Made by a program: the position numbers and the translations under genes. The notes beneath the pieces are model-generated. The model made no database searches, was not told the DNA's origin, and was given only the letters and a program-made list of their open reading frames with translations. A DNA stretch of 34,023 bases from Candidatus Moraniibacteriota bacterium (GTDB lineage: Bacteria; Patescibacteriota; Minisyncoccia; Moranbacterales; GCA-2747515). The stretch lies in NCBI GenBank assembly GCA_002747515.1, contig PDPP01000007.1:1-34023 (forward strand), read 5' to 3'. The stretch's first letter is position 1. Each line of letters begins with the position of its first letter. Below are positions 1 to 7,961 of this stretch, in pieces.

Positions 1-111
1 GGATCAGAAATGGTATTTACAACACTTTCTGAAACAGCACAATCAGATCAAACACAAATCAAAGCAAGAGGAATCACAAAATGGATTGGGAATATACGGA
101 TGAAGAATTAG
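1..111 (+). CDS. Possible C-terminal end of an unidentified protein
   Basis: Reading frame 1 is open from the first base to a TAG at 109-111 and would encode the last 36 residues of a protein whose start lies upstream of the window. Frame 2 is also open, to a TGA at 101-103, so the coding frame cannot be decided from this fragment. Neither tail resembles a family I recognise. In many bacteria secY, adk or map would sit upstream of infA; nothing here supports any of these, and map lies elsewhere in the window. Confidence 0.25.
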   Translation, partial: GSEMVFTTLSETAQSDQTQIKARGITKWIGNIRMKN

Positions 112-216
112 GGTTTTGGGAGGTGATGACAGAATGTTTTTTCTTCTTTTTGTGGATTTGAGAGGTTGAAAAGGTGTTTGTATGCGAAGTAGTGTTTATG
201 TTGTAAGGCGAGCGAC

Positions 217-245
217 TTGACAATTTTTGTGATTTTGTATAATAT
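217..245 (+). promoter_or_regulatory. Promoter of the infA ribosomal operon
   Basis: A perfect -35 box TTGACA (217-222) is followed by TATAAT at 238-243 (15-nt spacer) or, overlapping it, TAATAT at 240-245 (17-nt spacer). Transcription would start near 250, leaving about 145 nt of leader before infA. It is the only strong promoter seen ahead of the nine-gene block. Confidence 0.75.
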
Positions 246-305
246 AAGTTACACGTTCAGAAAAAGCTAAATACAAAGATGTTGGAAGAGGTTTTCTAAG
301 TATAT

Positions 306-358
306 GAGGTCAGGATCTAGGAATGGAAACAGTGTGGATAACACCCTCTTGTTTTTTG
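306..358 (+). promoter_or_regulatory. Terminator-like hairpin in the infA leader
   Basis: GAGG at 306-309 can pair with CCTC at 345-348, with a small inner GTGT/ACAC hairpin (332-344), followed by a T-rich run (349-358). The geometry resembles a weak intrinsic terminator inside the leader, so it could be an attenuator or a site for ribosomal-protein feedback. The pairing is short and interrupted. The rest of 112-395 holds no gene; a direct repeat of TTGAATAATTT lies just before the infA start. Confidence 0.3.
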
Positions 359-395
359 TTGTTATAGATTTTTTTGAATAATTTTTGAATAATTT

Positions 396-611
396 ATGGC
401 GAAAAAAGATACAGTTAAATTAGAAGGAGTGGTTGTGGAAACACTACCAAGTACAACATTTCGTGTGGAGCTTGATAATGGTCATGAAGTGTTAGCACAT
501 ATTTCTGGGAAAATGCGAGTGCATTATATTCGTTTATTGCCAGGAGATCGGGTGCTTGTTGAGATGAGTCCTTATGATTTGACAAAAGGTCGCATAACAC
601 AGAGGTTGTAA
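396..611 (+). CDS. infA: Translation initiation factor IF-1
   Basis: Encodes the 71-residue S1/OB-fold factor that binds the A site of the 30S subunit during initiation. The length matches the family (about 72 residues), and the sequence shows the expected run MAKKD, G-x-V-x-E-x-L, F-x-V-x-L-x-N-G, H-I-S-G-K-M-R and the final G-R-I-T-x-R. It is the first gene of the ribosomal block, 27 nt before rpmJ. There is no Shine-Dalgarno sequence; the ATG follows an AT-rich leader containing a duplicated TTGAATAATTT. Confidence 0.97.
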   Translation: MAKKDTVKLEGVVVETLPSTTFRVELDNGHEVLAHISGKMRVHYIRLLPGDRVLVEMSPYDLTKGRITQRL

Positions 612-638
612 AGTTTTTGTTTTTAAAGAAATTAAGAA

Positions 639-752
639 ATGAAAGTTCGCGCATCAGCAAAAAAAATTTGTAAACAATGTAAAGTGGTTCGTCGTCGAGG
701 CCGCGTTTATGTGATTTGTTCAAATCCAAAACACAAACAGCGACAAGGATAA
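639..752 (+). CDS. rpmJ: Ribosomal protein L36 (bL36)
   Basis: Encodes a 37-residue protein with the zinc-ribbon arrangement of L36: C11-x2-C14, C27 and H32, in the usual context of MKVRAS, a basic RRRGR stretch and a K-H-K-Q-R-Q-G end. It is a large-subunit protein. It lies between infA and rpsM, the conserved position of this gene. Keeping all four metal ligands makes it the zinc-binding form. Confidence 0.96.
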   Translation: MKVRASAKKICKQCKVVRRRGRVYVICSNPKHKQRQG

Positions 753-777
753 TTTTTATAGATAATAGTAAGAATAT

Positions 778-1167
778 ATGATTCGTATTGCAGGTGTAAA
801 TATACCAGATGAAAAGTGTATAGATGTTTCTTTGACTTATATCTATGGTATTGGAATTTCTACAAGTAAAAAGATTCTTGAAGGTTTAGGAATTGATCCA
901 ACAACACGGACAAAAGATATATCAGAAAAAGATGCAAATAAATTGCGCGAAGTAATCGAAAAAGAATTTAAGGTAGAAGGTGAATTGAGACATGAAAAAA
1001 ATATGAATGTTCGTCGTCTCAAGGAAGTTGGTTGCTATCGTGGTACACGTCATCATAGGGGATTGCCAGTGCGTGGTCAGCGTACAAAGACAAATAATCG
1101 TACAGTACGCGGAAATAAACGTGTAACAATGGGAAGTGGTCGTGCTGCTGCAGCCTCAAAGACATAG
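778..1167 (+). CDS. rpsM: Ribosomal protein S13 (uS13)
   Basis: Encodes 129 residues, slightly longer than the usual 118-122. S13 sits in the head of the 30S subunit and contacts the P-site tRNA and 23S rRNA. Diagnostic stretches are the N-terminal R-I-A-G-V-N-I-P, the Y-I-Y-G-I-G helix-hairpin-helix region, C-Y-R-G-x-R-H-x-R-G-L-P-V-R-G-Q, and a basic C-terminal tail. It lies 25 nt after rpmJ with no recognisable ribosome binding site. Confidence 0.97.
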   Translation: MIRIAGVNIPDEKCIDVSLTYIYGIGISTSKKILEGLGIDPTTRTKDISEKDANKLREVIEKEFKVEGELRHEKNMNVRRLKEVGCYRGTRHHRGLPVRGQRTKTNNRTVRGNKRVTMGSGRAAAASKT

Positions 1168-1211
1168 TCTATTTATTTTTCTTATAACATTTTTTATTTA
1201 GATACGAAATC

Positions 1212-1691
1212 ATGAGTGACGAAAAGACGATAAAAGAAGAGAAAAAACCTACTGAAAAAGTGGTTTTTGAAGAGAAAAAGGAAGCTTCTGCGAAAGAAGT
1301 TGTTACTGCTCAGCCTCTTAAGAGGAAAAAAAGTGGTAAGAGACAGATTCGTAAAGGTCAGGCGCATATTCAATCAACATATAATAACACAATTGTGACA
1401 ATTACAGATCTTAATGGAGCTGTTTTGGGTTGGTCTAGTGCTGGTTCTCTTGGATTCAAGGGTGCAAAGAAATCAACGCCGTATGCAGCGAGCCAAATTG
1501 TAAATGATGTGGTTGAAAAAATCCAAAAGAATAACATAAAAGAATTACAAGTTTTTGTAAAGGGTGTTGGTGGTGGACGTGATGCTGCAATTCGTGCACT
1601 TGCTGCAAAAGGATTTGAGATTAGTCTTATTAAAGACATTACGCCGATTGCACATAATGGATGCACTCGTCGTAAACCGCGTCGTGTTTAA
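1212..1691 (+). CDS. rpsK: Ribosomal protein S11 (uS11) with a charged N-terminal extension
   Basis: The S11 core (from about residue 45: G-K-A-H-I type start, S-T-Y-N-N-T-I-V-T-I-T-D, G-x-K-G-A-K-K-S-T-P-Y-A-A, V-F-V-K-G-V-G-G-G-R, and C-R-R-K-P-R-R-V at the end) is complete. The first 40 or so residues are a Lys/Glu-rich, probably disordered extension, bringing the protein to 159 residues against about 129 normally. S11 forms part of the platform of the 30S subunit. The ATG at 1212 is the first in-frame start and has no Shine-Dalgarno sequence. Confidence 0.95.
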   Translation: MSDEKTIKEEKKPTEKVVFEEKKEASAKEVVTAQPLKRKKSGKRQIRKGQAHIQSTYNNTIVTITDLNGAVLGWSSAGSLGFKGAKKSTPYAASQIVNDVVEKIQKNNIKELQVFVKGVGGGRDAAIRALAAKGFEISLIKDITPIAHNGCTRRKPRRV

Positions 1692-1716
1692 TTTTTAGTT
1701 AACAGTATACAAGGAT

Positions 1717-2337
1717 ATGGCTCGATATAGAGGACCAAAAGCAAAGATTTGTCGTCGGTTTGGCGAAAATATTTTCGGATCAGAGAAATATGATCGTATT
1801 TTGTCACGTAAGAATTATCCACCAGGAGTGCATGGCAAGAGTTTTTCACGAAATAAGAGTGAATATGGGAAGCAACTTATGATGAAGCAGAAAGCACGAT
1901 ATGTTTATGGTGTGATGGAGAAACAATTTCGTAAGCACTATGAAGATGTGAAAAATCGTCCTGGTGTCACAGGCGACTTGCTTTTAGCGCGTCTAGAACA
2001 ACGTCTTGATAACGTGGTGTATCGTCTCGGATTTGCAAACACACGTCCACAAGCACGTCAGATTGTGAATCATTCAATGATTTATGTAAATGGAAAGAAA
2101 ATGAATATTCCTTCATATGAGGTAAAAGTTGGTGATGAGATCACGATTAATCCATCGAAGAAAGATAACGGATATTTCAAAAATCAAGAACAATACATTG
2201 TGAATAAGAAAAATACACCAAAATGGCTTTCGTTGGATGTGAAAGCTCTTGCTGGTAAGATGATTGCTTTGCCAAAGCGTGAGGACTTTGATGCAAATAT
2301 TGATGCACAGGTGATCGTTGAGTTTTATTCTAAGTAA
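1717..2337 (+). CDS. rpsD: Ribosomal protein S4 (uS4)
   Basis: Encodes 206 residues, the normal length. S4 is a primary 16S rRNA binder and, in many bacteria, a translational regulator of this operon. It begins M-A-R-Y-R-G-P, has the S4 RNA-binding region L-L-x-R-L-E-x-R-L-D-N-V-V-Y-R-L-G-F and R-Q-I-V-N-H, and ends E-F-Y-S-K. The Cys pattern of zinc-type S4 proteins is absent apart from C12. A weak AAGG lies 4 nt before the ATG. Confidence 0.97.
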   Translation: MARYRGPKAKICRRFGENIFGSEKYDRILSRKNYPPGVHGKSFSRNKSEYGKQLMMKQKARYVYGVMEKQFRKHYEDVKNRPGVTGDLLLARLEQRLDNVVYRLGFANTRPQARQIVNHSMIYVNGKKMNIPSYEVKVGDEITINPSKKDNGYFKNQEQYIVNKKNTPKWLSLDVKALAGKMIALPKREDFDANIDAQVIVEFYSK

Positions 2338-2374
2338 TTTTAGCTTTATTTTTTTAACTAATTTAAATAAAAAT

Positions 2375-3121
2375 ATGTCAAAAATTTCGATACCCCAAGC
2401 GTCACAGTATACGGAAGGTAAGGAAAATACAGGCATGATCGAGATTCCTGCATGTTTTCCTGGATATGGTACAACTCTAGGTAATGCAATTCGTAGAGTA
2501 TTACTTTCTTCTATTGAAGGTGCAGCAATCACTTCTGTGAAAATCAAGGGTGTGCCTCATGAGTTTTCAGCAATTGATGGTGTGATGGAAGATGTTGTGC
2601 AGATTATTCTTAATTTGAAGCAAGTGCGATTTCGTATGCATAGTGATGAGAAGATGACCGCAACATTAAGTGTAAAAGGTGAAAAGGTAGTAACTTCTGG
2701 AGATATTAAAACTTCTGCTGATCTTGAAATTGTAGATGGTTCTCAGCATATCGCAACACTTACTGATAAGAAATCAGCATTGGAGATGGAATTTACAGTT
2801 GAAAAAGGAATTGGTTACGTACCATCTGATCAAAATGAAGAAGAGAAAGAAGTTGGATCAATTGTGATCGATGCAGTATATACGCCAGTAAAGCGTGTAA
2901 ATTACAATGTGGAGAATATGCGAGTCGGTAAAAGAACAGATTATGAAAAAGTAACTCTTGAAATTGTGACAGACGGAAGCATCACTCCGCAAGAGGCATT
3001 TGATAAGTCTGTAGATATTTTAGTAGAGCAATTCAACGCTATATCATCAGGTGGTGGCGTTTCAGATGTGACTGATATTGAAACAACTGATGTTGAAGAA
3101 GTTGAAGAGGAAAATAAGTAG
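2375..3121 (+). CDS. rpoA: RNA polymerase alpha subunit, apparently lacking the C-terminal domain
   Basis: Encodes 248 residues. The N-terminal assembly domain is complete: the P-G-Y-G-T-T-L-G-N-A-I-R-R-V-L-L-S-S region, the F-S-A-I-D-G-V-x-E-D-V loop, and the V-E-K-G-x-G-Y region. After about residue 225 there is only a short acidic tail rich in D, E, V and T, then a stop, so the roughly 80-residue helix-hairpin-helix alphaCTD that contacts UP elements and activators is absent. The start at 2375 was chosen because it gives a normal M-S-K-I-S-I-P N-terminus; an upstream in-frame start at 2318 would overlap rpsD and add a non-homologous hydrophobic stretch. Followed by rplQ, as usual. Confidence 0.95.
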   Translation: MSKISIPQASQYTEGKENTGMIEIPACFPGYGTTLGNAIRRVLLSSIEGAAITSVKIKGVPHEFSAIDGVMEDVVQIILNLKQVRFRMHSDEKMTATLSVKGEKVVTSGDIKTSADLEIVDGSQHIATLTDKKSALEMEFTVEKGIGYVPSDQNEEEKEVGSIVIDAVYTPVKRVNYNVENMRVGKRTDYEKVTLEIVTDGSITPQEAFDKSVDILVEQFNAISSGGGVSDVTDIETTDVEEVEEENK

Positions 3122-3136
3122 TATTGTAATAAAGTC

Positions 3137-3574
3137 ATGAAACACCGAAAAACAGGGAGACAATTTGGACGCGTGAGAGCACAACGAAAAGCTCTTATGT
3201 CATCTCTTATGAGTAATTTGATTATTCATGGTCGTATTGAGACAACTGAGGCAAAAGCCAAAGAAACAAAAAGTGCGATCGACAAAATCATTACAAAAGC
3301 AAAGAGAGCAAAGGGATCAAAAATGGAAATGATTCGAAAAATTAAAAATGATCTCTCTCGCGATGCTGTGAATATTGTGGTGGAGAGCATGGAAAAATTT
3401 GATGCACGAGATAGTGGTTATGCACGTGTAATTAAATTGGCACCACGGAGAAGTGATGCGTCGCGTATGGCAATTGTTGAATTAGTAGATTTTGTTGGAA
3501 AGACTGATGTTGTTGAGAAAAAAACTGAGAAAAAAGAAACGAAGGTAAAAGCAGAATCTTCTGAAGATAAATAA
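3137..3574 (+). CDS. rplQ: Ribosomal protein L17 (bL17)
   Basis: Encodes 145 residues. The L17 core is evident from M-K-H-R-K-x-G-R-Q-F-G-R, then R-K-A-L-M-S-S-L, I-x-T-T-E-A-K-A-K-E, and R-R-x-D-A-S-R-M-A-I-V-E-L. After the core there is a charged Lys/Glu-rich tail of about 25 residues. L17 lies near the peptide exit tunnel. It follows rpoA by 15 nt, the conserved order. Confidence 0.96.
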   Translation: MKHRKTGRQFGRVRAQRKALMSSLMSNLIIHGRIETTEAKAKETKSAIDKIITKAKRAKGSKMEMIRKIKNDLSRDAVNIVVESMEKFDARDSGYARVIKLAPRRSDASRMAIVELVDFVGKTDVVEKKTEKKETKVKAESSEDK

Positions 3575-3600
3575 ATTATAACGATTGACTTAATAAAGAC

Positions 3601-3990
3601 ATGGAACGACAATATCATCTATTTGATGCAAATAACAAGGTTCTTGGAAGACTTTCTACAGAGGTTGCAAAGATCTTGTCAGGAAAGAATAAAGTAGACT
3701 ATACACCGCATATTGATGATGGTGACGCTGTTGTGATTATTAATGCGGATAAGATTAAACTGACTGGTAATAAGGAAACTGATAAGAAGTATTATAGTTT
3801 TTCTGGATATCATGGTGGCATCACTGAAAAAACAGTAAAAGAGTTGCGTGAAGAAAATGCTTCTGAAATTATACGAAAATCTGTGGTGGGCATGCTTCCA
3901 AAAAATAAACTTGGACGTCAAATGCAAAAAAGATTGTTTATTTATAATAATGATGAGCATACAAAACAGATTCATGTAGAACATGCATAA
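3601..3990 (+). CDS. rplM: Ribosomal protein L13 (uL13)
   Basis: Encodes 129 residues against about 142 in E. coli. Recognised by the D-A-x-x-x-V-L-G-R-L-S-T-E-V-A-K segment, G-D-x-V-V-I-I-N-A-D-K-I-x-L-T-G-x-K, Y-x-x-H-G-G-I, and V-x-G-M-L-P-K-N-K-L-G-R. The protein is shortened at the N-terminus, beginning directly with M-E-R-Q-Y-H. An early 50S assembly protein, paired with rpsI as in nearly all bacteria. Confidence 0.96.
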   Translation: MERQYHLFDANNKVLGRLSTEVAKILSGKNKVDYTPHIDDGDAVVIINADKIKLTGNKETDKKYYSFSGYHGGITEKTVKELREENASEIIRKSVVGMLPKNKLGRQMQKRLFIYNNDEHTKQIHVEHA

Positions 3991-4013
3991 GAACAACTAA
4001 TTTAAGATATATT

Positions 4014-4457
4014 ATGGCAACAACCAAGCAAGCGACTAAAAGTGAAAAAAAGACATTTGATGGTGCATATCATGCTGGAGTAGGGCGACGTAAAACTGCT
4101 GTAGCTCAGGTGCGTGTATACTGTGATGAAAAGAAATCTACAGATATTATTGTAAATGGTAAAAAATTTGATGAATATTTTGCGACAGATACGCAAAAAG
4201 ATCATATTCTTGAGCCACTCAAGGTTGCTGGTATGCAAGAGAAATGTGCAATTATGATTTTGGTGAAGGGTGGGGGTCTTTCAGGACAGTCTGATGCTGC
4301 AAAACTCGGTATTGCACGTGCACTTGTAAAATATGATGAAGCACTACGTCCAATACTTAAAGCTGACGGTCTTTTAACACGAGATGCACGTAAGGTTGAA
4401 CGTAAAAAGCCAGGACTTCGTAAAGCACGTCGCTCACCGCAGTGGAGCAAGCGTTAG
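4014..4457 (+). CDS. rpsI: Ribosomal protein S9 (uS9)
   Basis: Encodes 147 residues. A short Lys/Thr-rich extension precedes the core: G-V-G-R-R-K-T-A-V-A-Q-V-R, G-G-G-L-S-G-Q-x-D-A, I-A-R-A-L and the conserved basic tail ending S-K-R, which reaches the P-site tRNA anticodon stem. It closes the ribosomal block. No clear terminator follows in 4458-4613; secG then has its own promoter. Confidence 0.97.
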   Translation: MATTKQATKSEKKTFDGAYHAGVGRRKTAVAQVRVYCDEKKSTDIIVNGKKFDEYFATDTQKDHILEPLKVAGMQEKCAIMILVKGGGLSGQSDAAKLGIARALVKYDEALRPILKADGLLTRDARKVERKKPGLRKARRSPQWSKR

Positions 4458-4613
4458 TCAGGGATTTGAAATTTTTAAAACCTTTTTATTAGGAGAGTTT
4501 TTGTTGTAGTTCATGCATTGTGAAAATATGCAATTAATTGTTTTGAGAGAATTTTTAGAATTTGGAAAGGGTTTTATTGCAAAAAAGTTCGAGAAAAAAG
4601 TACGTTCAATGTT

Positions 4614-4642
4614 TTGACTTTTTATTCGTGATGTAGTAGTAT
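4614..4642 (+). promoter_or_regulatory. Promoter of secG
   Basis: TTGACT at 4614-4619 and TAGTAT at 4637-4642 are separated by 17 nt. Transcription would begin near 4649. This excludes the in-frame TTG at 4643 as the secG start, since it would lie upstream of the transcript. Confidence 0.65.
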
Positions 4643-4666
4643 TTGGAAGAGATAAATGAGAAAATT

Positions 4667-4888
4667 ATGACGGAAATATTATTGGTAGTACAGGCAATTG
4701 TAGCAGTTTTGCTTGTTGTAGTGATATTGATGCAGAATAAAGGGGAAGGACTTGGGTCAATTGCTGGAGATTTTAGTGGTTCGTATCATACAAAAAGAGG
4801 TTTTGAAAAATTCCTTGTACGCTCTTCAGTCTTGCTTTCAGTATTGTTTTTAGGTATAGCGCTTTTTACTGTTACAATTGGTGTGTAG
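4667..4888 (+). CDS. secG: Preprotein translocase subunit SecG
   Basis: Encodes a 73-residue integral membrane protein, the small accessory subunit of the SecYEG channel. It has a first membrane helix (about residues 4-23), the conserved cytoplasmic loop M-Q-N-K-G-E-G-L-G-S, and a second helix (about 51-72). The ATG at 4667 is preferred over an upstream TTG at 4643 that abuts the -10 box. No Shine-Dalgarno sequence is seen. secY is not in the window. Confidence 0.9.
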   Translation: MTEILLVVQAIVAVLLVVVILMQNKGEGLGSIAGDFSGSYHTKRGFEKFLVRSSVLLSVLFLGIALFTVTIGV

Positions 4889-4926
4889 TTTTGCATTGGA
4901 AAAAGAGCAATTTTAATGTGTAAATT

Positions 4927-6654
4927 TTGTTTATAAAACACTTTCTTTTGAAGACAATTTTATCACCAAGAAAACTTTTTTATGCGACGAAAGAATTTAC
5001 GTTGTGGCGTAAGCTTTTTGTTGCTTTTCTTATATTAGTGATTGTAGGAACATCTTTTTGGTGGGTTATTTCAGTATATCGACATTTTACGGTTCTAGAA
5101 CCGACATATGGTGGACAATATATAGAAGCGATTGTGGGACAGCCACGATATATTAATCCTTTTTTGTCGCGTTCATCTTCAGACCAAGATTTAACAAAAT
5201 TGATATTTAACGGTCTTTTTTCTTATGATGAAAATGGTATTTTGCGTCCTGATATAGCAGATCGATTTGAGATTTCAGATGATGCAAAAGAATTTACAGT
5301 GTTTTTGCGACAAAATGTCTTTTGGCATGATGGAGAACAGTTTAATGCTGATGATGTTATATTTACGACATCTATTGCAAAAGATATTAAATACGGTGCT
5401 GTTGGTGTAAGTAGCGAGATGCGTTTATTGTGGCAGAATGTGAAAGTAGAAAAAATTGATGATTTTACAGTAAAATTTGTTTTGGAAGAACCAAATAGTT
5501 TATTTCTTCACAGTTTGAATTTTGGTGTTATTCCTGAGCATATTTGGAGTAGTGTGAGTCCAGAACAATTTCAGCTTGCAGAGTATAATCAAAAGCCAAT
5601 TGGAACAGGTCCTTATGAGTTTGTAGATATTGATATTAATGAAGATAAAGATCTTATTGATTCCTATACGTTTCGTTCATATAAAAAATATCATAAAGGT
5701 GAGCCATATATCACAAAATTTGTAATAAATTTCTATGGAACACGTTTGGATGCAATTGGTGCGTATTCTCGTGGAGAAGTGTCTGCTGTTGCTGTAGATC
5801 AAAAAGATCATGTAGCTGCAATTAGTGATGGTGCGCAGAAACAAATGATTGCACTTCCGCATTATTTTGCAGTATTTTTTAATCAAACAAAAAGTGTCCC
5901 TCTTGCATATGATGAGGTGCGAGAAGCATTGTCGCGAGCGACTGATCGAGATAAGATTGTCGCAGAAGTTTTTGGTGATGGCGCAGCCGTGCGATATTCA
6001 CCATTTGCAGAAGGATTTGTAGGTTATGATTCTGAGCAGCAACAAGTTTCTTTTGATCCTGAAAGTGCAAAAGTGCTTCTTGAAGAAAAAGGGTGGAAAG
6101 TAGAAGAAGATGGAATTCGTGCCAAAGATGATGATCGCCTCTCAATCCTTTTGCATGTGAGTGGTAGTCATGGACAATTTATAAAGATTGCACAAATGCT
6201 CAAGGAGCAATGGAAAGAGGTTGGTGTTGAACTTAATGTGCAAGAACATGAAAAAGGAGATCTTGAGAGCAATATTTTGAAACCACGAGATTATGATGCA
6301 GTGCTTTATGCACATCAAATGCGTTTTGAGCCAAACCTTTTACCTTTGTGGCATGCCGAAGAAAAGAGAGATCCCGGTGTGAATTATGCACTTTTTGACG
6401 ATGAGGATATGAATGCATTTCTTGAAAATGTGCTTAAAACAAAAAAAGAAGATGAACAAAAAGATTTTTATAAAAAACAACAAGAAAAATTGAAATCAGA
6501 GGTTCCAGCAGTATTTTTGTTTGCGCCAAAGATTTCTTTTATGCATTCTGATGCGATTAAGGGAATGTCTGTGAAAAATGTTAATAGTTCGCGTGATCGC
6601 TATGTGGATGTGAATTCATGGTATATTAAAGAAAAACGCATAAAGAAACAATAA
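4927..6654 (+). CDS. Membrane-anchored family 5 extracellular solute-binding protein
   Basis: Encodes 575 residues of the oligopeptide/dipeptide-binding family (DppA/OppA, SBP_bac_5). After a cytoplasmic basic stretch there is one membrane helix at about residues 28-50 and then the binding domain; motifs include the Y-I-N-P-F-L region, L-I-F-N-G-L-F-S-Y-D, F-W-H-D-G-E-x-F-N-A-D-D-V and P-I-G-T-G-P-Y. It lacks a lipobox cysteine, so it is anchored by an uncleaved helix rather than by lipid. The start is a TTG, since no in-frame ATG precedes the helix. No permease or ATPase gene is adjacent, so ligand and transport partner are unknown. Confidence 0.88.
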   Translation: MFIKHFLLKTILSPRKLFYATKEFTLWRKLFVAFLILVIVGTSFWWVISVYRHFTVLEPTYGGQYIEAIVGQPRYINPFLSRSSSDQDLTKLIFNGLFSYDENGILRPDIADRFEISDDAKEFTVFLRQNVFWHDGEQFNADDVIFTTSIAKDIKYGAVGVSSEMRLLWQNVKVEKIDDFTVKFVLEEPNSLFLHSLNFGVIPEHIWSSVSPEQFQLAEYNQKPIGTGPYEFVDIDINEDKDLIDSYTFRSYKKYHKGEPYITKFVINFYGTRLDAIGAYSRGEVSAVAVDQKDHVAAISDGAQKQMIALPHYFAVFFNQTKSVPLAYDEVREALSRATDRDKIVAEVFGDGAAVRYSPFAEGFVGYDSEQQQVSFDPESAKVLLEEKGWKVEEDGIRAKDDDRLSILLHVSGSHGQFIKIAQMLKEQWKEVGVELNVQEHEKGDLESNILKPRDYDAVLYAHQMRFEPNLLPLWHAEEKRDPGVNYALFDDEDMNAFLENVLKTKKEDEQKDFYKKQQEKLKSEVPAVFLFAPKISFMHSDAIKGMSVKNVNSSRDRYVDVNSWYIKEKRIKKQ

Positions 6655-6702
6655 ACACAAGAAATTTGTGCAGTATATAATATAATTTGTAAAATAAAAA
6701 CA

Positions 6703-7728
6703 ATGAATGACATTATTGATGTAAGCAATCTCAGAAAAGTTATATTAACCAGTGCAGATCAGTTTTCTGAAGGATTTGCTGTTGCAAAAGGTGTTGTTAT
6801 TGATGAGAATTTTGATAAAGTTGCAGTTTCAGGTATGGGTGGTAGTGCATTGCATATTGACGTGCTTCTGACATATTTGAAAGATGTTTTTGCACAGGAT
6901 GTTGAAAGTAAACATATTACATTTTATCAAAATAGAACATATAAATTACCTGTAGAAGCGTATGAGAATTGTTTGAATATCATTTGCTCACATTCAGGAA
7001 ATACAGAGGAGACAATTACATCTTTTGAAGAAGCTCTCAAAAATAATTTACCATGTGTGGGTATTTCAGCAGGTGGTCGTATAGAGGAAATGTGCAAAAA
7101 AAATAATGTGCCACATATAAAATTGCCAATTCCTTTTGAAAATTTTCAACCACGTATGGCAACAGGACATTTTGTTTCTGCAATATTACAAATTCTCATT
7201 GATACAAAAAAGATTCCTGATGTTTCCAAAAAAATTGTAGATGAAATTTCTGAAGAGATTCGTACAGATATTGCTTTGTATGAAAAAATTGGACGAGAGT
7301 ATGCGAAAAAGTTGGTTGGGAAAACTCCAATCATCTATGCATCAGATACGCTTCAATCTATTGCTCTTGTGTGGAAAATTAAGATTAATGAAAATAGTAA
7401 GGTGCCAGCATTTTGGAATTATTTTCCAGAACTTAATCATAATGAGTTTGTAGGATTTACAAATCCTCAAGCACAATTTTCTATATTAATATTGCGTGAT
7501 AAAAATGATCATCCGCGGAATATTGTGCGATACGATGCAACTGCAATTGCGTTGCGAGAGAAGGGATTGGATGTTAATATTATTGATATAGTAGATGGAG
7601 ATATGTTTCGTAAGTTATTTTCTACAATTGGATTGTGTGACTGGATCTCATATTATCTTGCGTTGGAATATGGGCAAGATCCAACACCAGTGGATATGGT
7701 AGAGGATTTTAAAAAAGCTATCGAATAA
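6703..7728 (+). CDS. Bifunctional phosphoglucose/phosphomannose isomerase
   Basis: Encodes 341 residues with two SIS sugar-isomerase domains. Diagnostic stretches are V-S-G-M-G-G-S-A (residues about 43-50), S-H-S-G-N-T-E-E-T and W-N-Y-F-P-E-L-N-H-N-E, all typical of the archaeal/bacterial dual-specificity PGI/PMI family that interconverts fructose-6-phosphate with glucose-6- or mannose-6-phosphate. It provides the isomerase step of sugar metabolism alongside tpiA and gap further down. A TATAAT-like box near 6677 lies shortly before the ATG; no Shine-Dalgarno sequence is present. Confidence 0.9.
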   Translation: MNDIIDVSNLRKVILTSADQFSEGFAVAKGVVIDENFDKVAVSGMGGSALHIDVLLTYLKDVFAQDVESKHITFYQNRTYKLPVEAYENCLNIICSHSGNTEETITSFEEALKNNLPCVGISAGGRIEEMCKKNNVPHIKLPIPFENFQPRMATGHFVSAILQILIDTKKIPDVSKKIVDEISEEIRTDIALYEKIGREYAKKLVGKTPIIYASDTLQSIALVWKIKINENSKVPAFWNYFPELNHNEFVGFTNPQAQFSILILRDKNDHPRNIVRYDATAIALREKGLDVNIIDIVDGDMFRKLFSTIGLCDWISYYLALEYGQDPTPVDMVEDFKKAIE

Positions 7729-7743
7729 TGTATGGTGGTGGTC

Positions 7744-7772
7744 TTGCATAAATTTTAATTTTGTGCTATATT
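7744..7772 (+). promoter_or_regulatory. Promoter upstream of the RNase J gene
   Basis: TTGCAT (7744-7749) and TATATT (7767-7772) are spaced by 17 nt. This leaves about 180 nt of very AT-rich untranslated leader before 7962, in which I see no gene or strong hairpin. RNase J mRNAs often have long leaders, but no regulatory element can be identified here. Confidence 0.5.
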
Positions 7773-7961
7773 TATATACTAAGTTACTACTTTTATTAGG
7801 CATTTTAGAATAATAATCTTTTTTCGCATAATGTGCGCAATATCGTTTTTTGTCAAAAAAGCAATAAAAATGTAGTCTTTTTATTTATTTTAATCGAATG
7901 TAAATTTATATTTTTCACATAATATTTGTAATTTTTATAGTGTTTATGTGAATCTTTAATT

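Noticed and set aside
2318..2374. Upstream extension of rpoA
   Set aside because: It overlaps rpsD and adds a hydrophobic stretch not found in RpoA.
4643..4666. TTG start for secG
   Set aside because: It directly follows the -10 box and would lie upstream of the transcript start.
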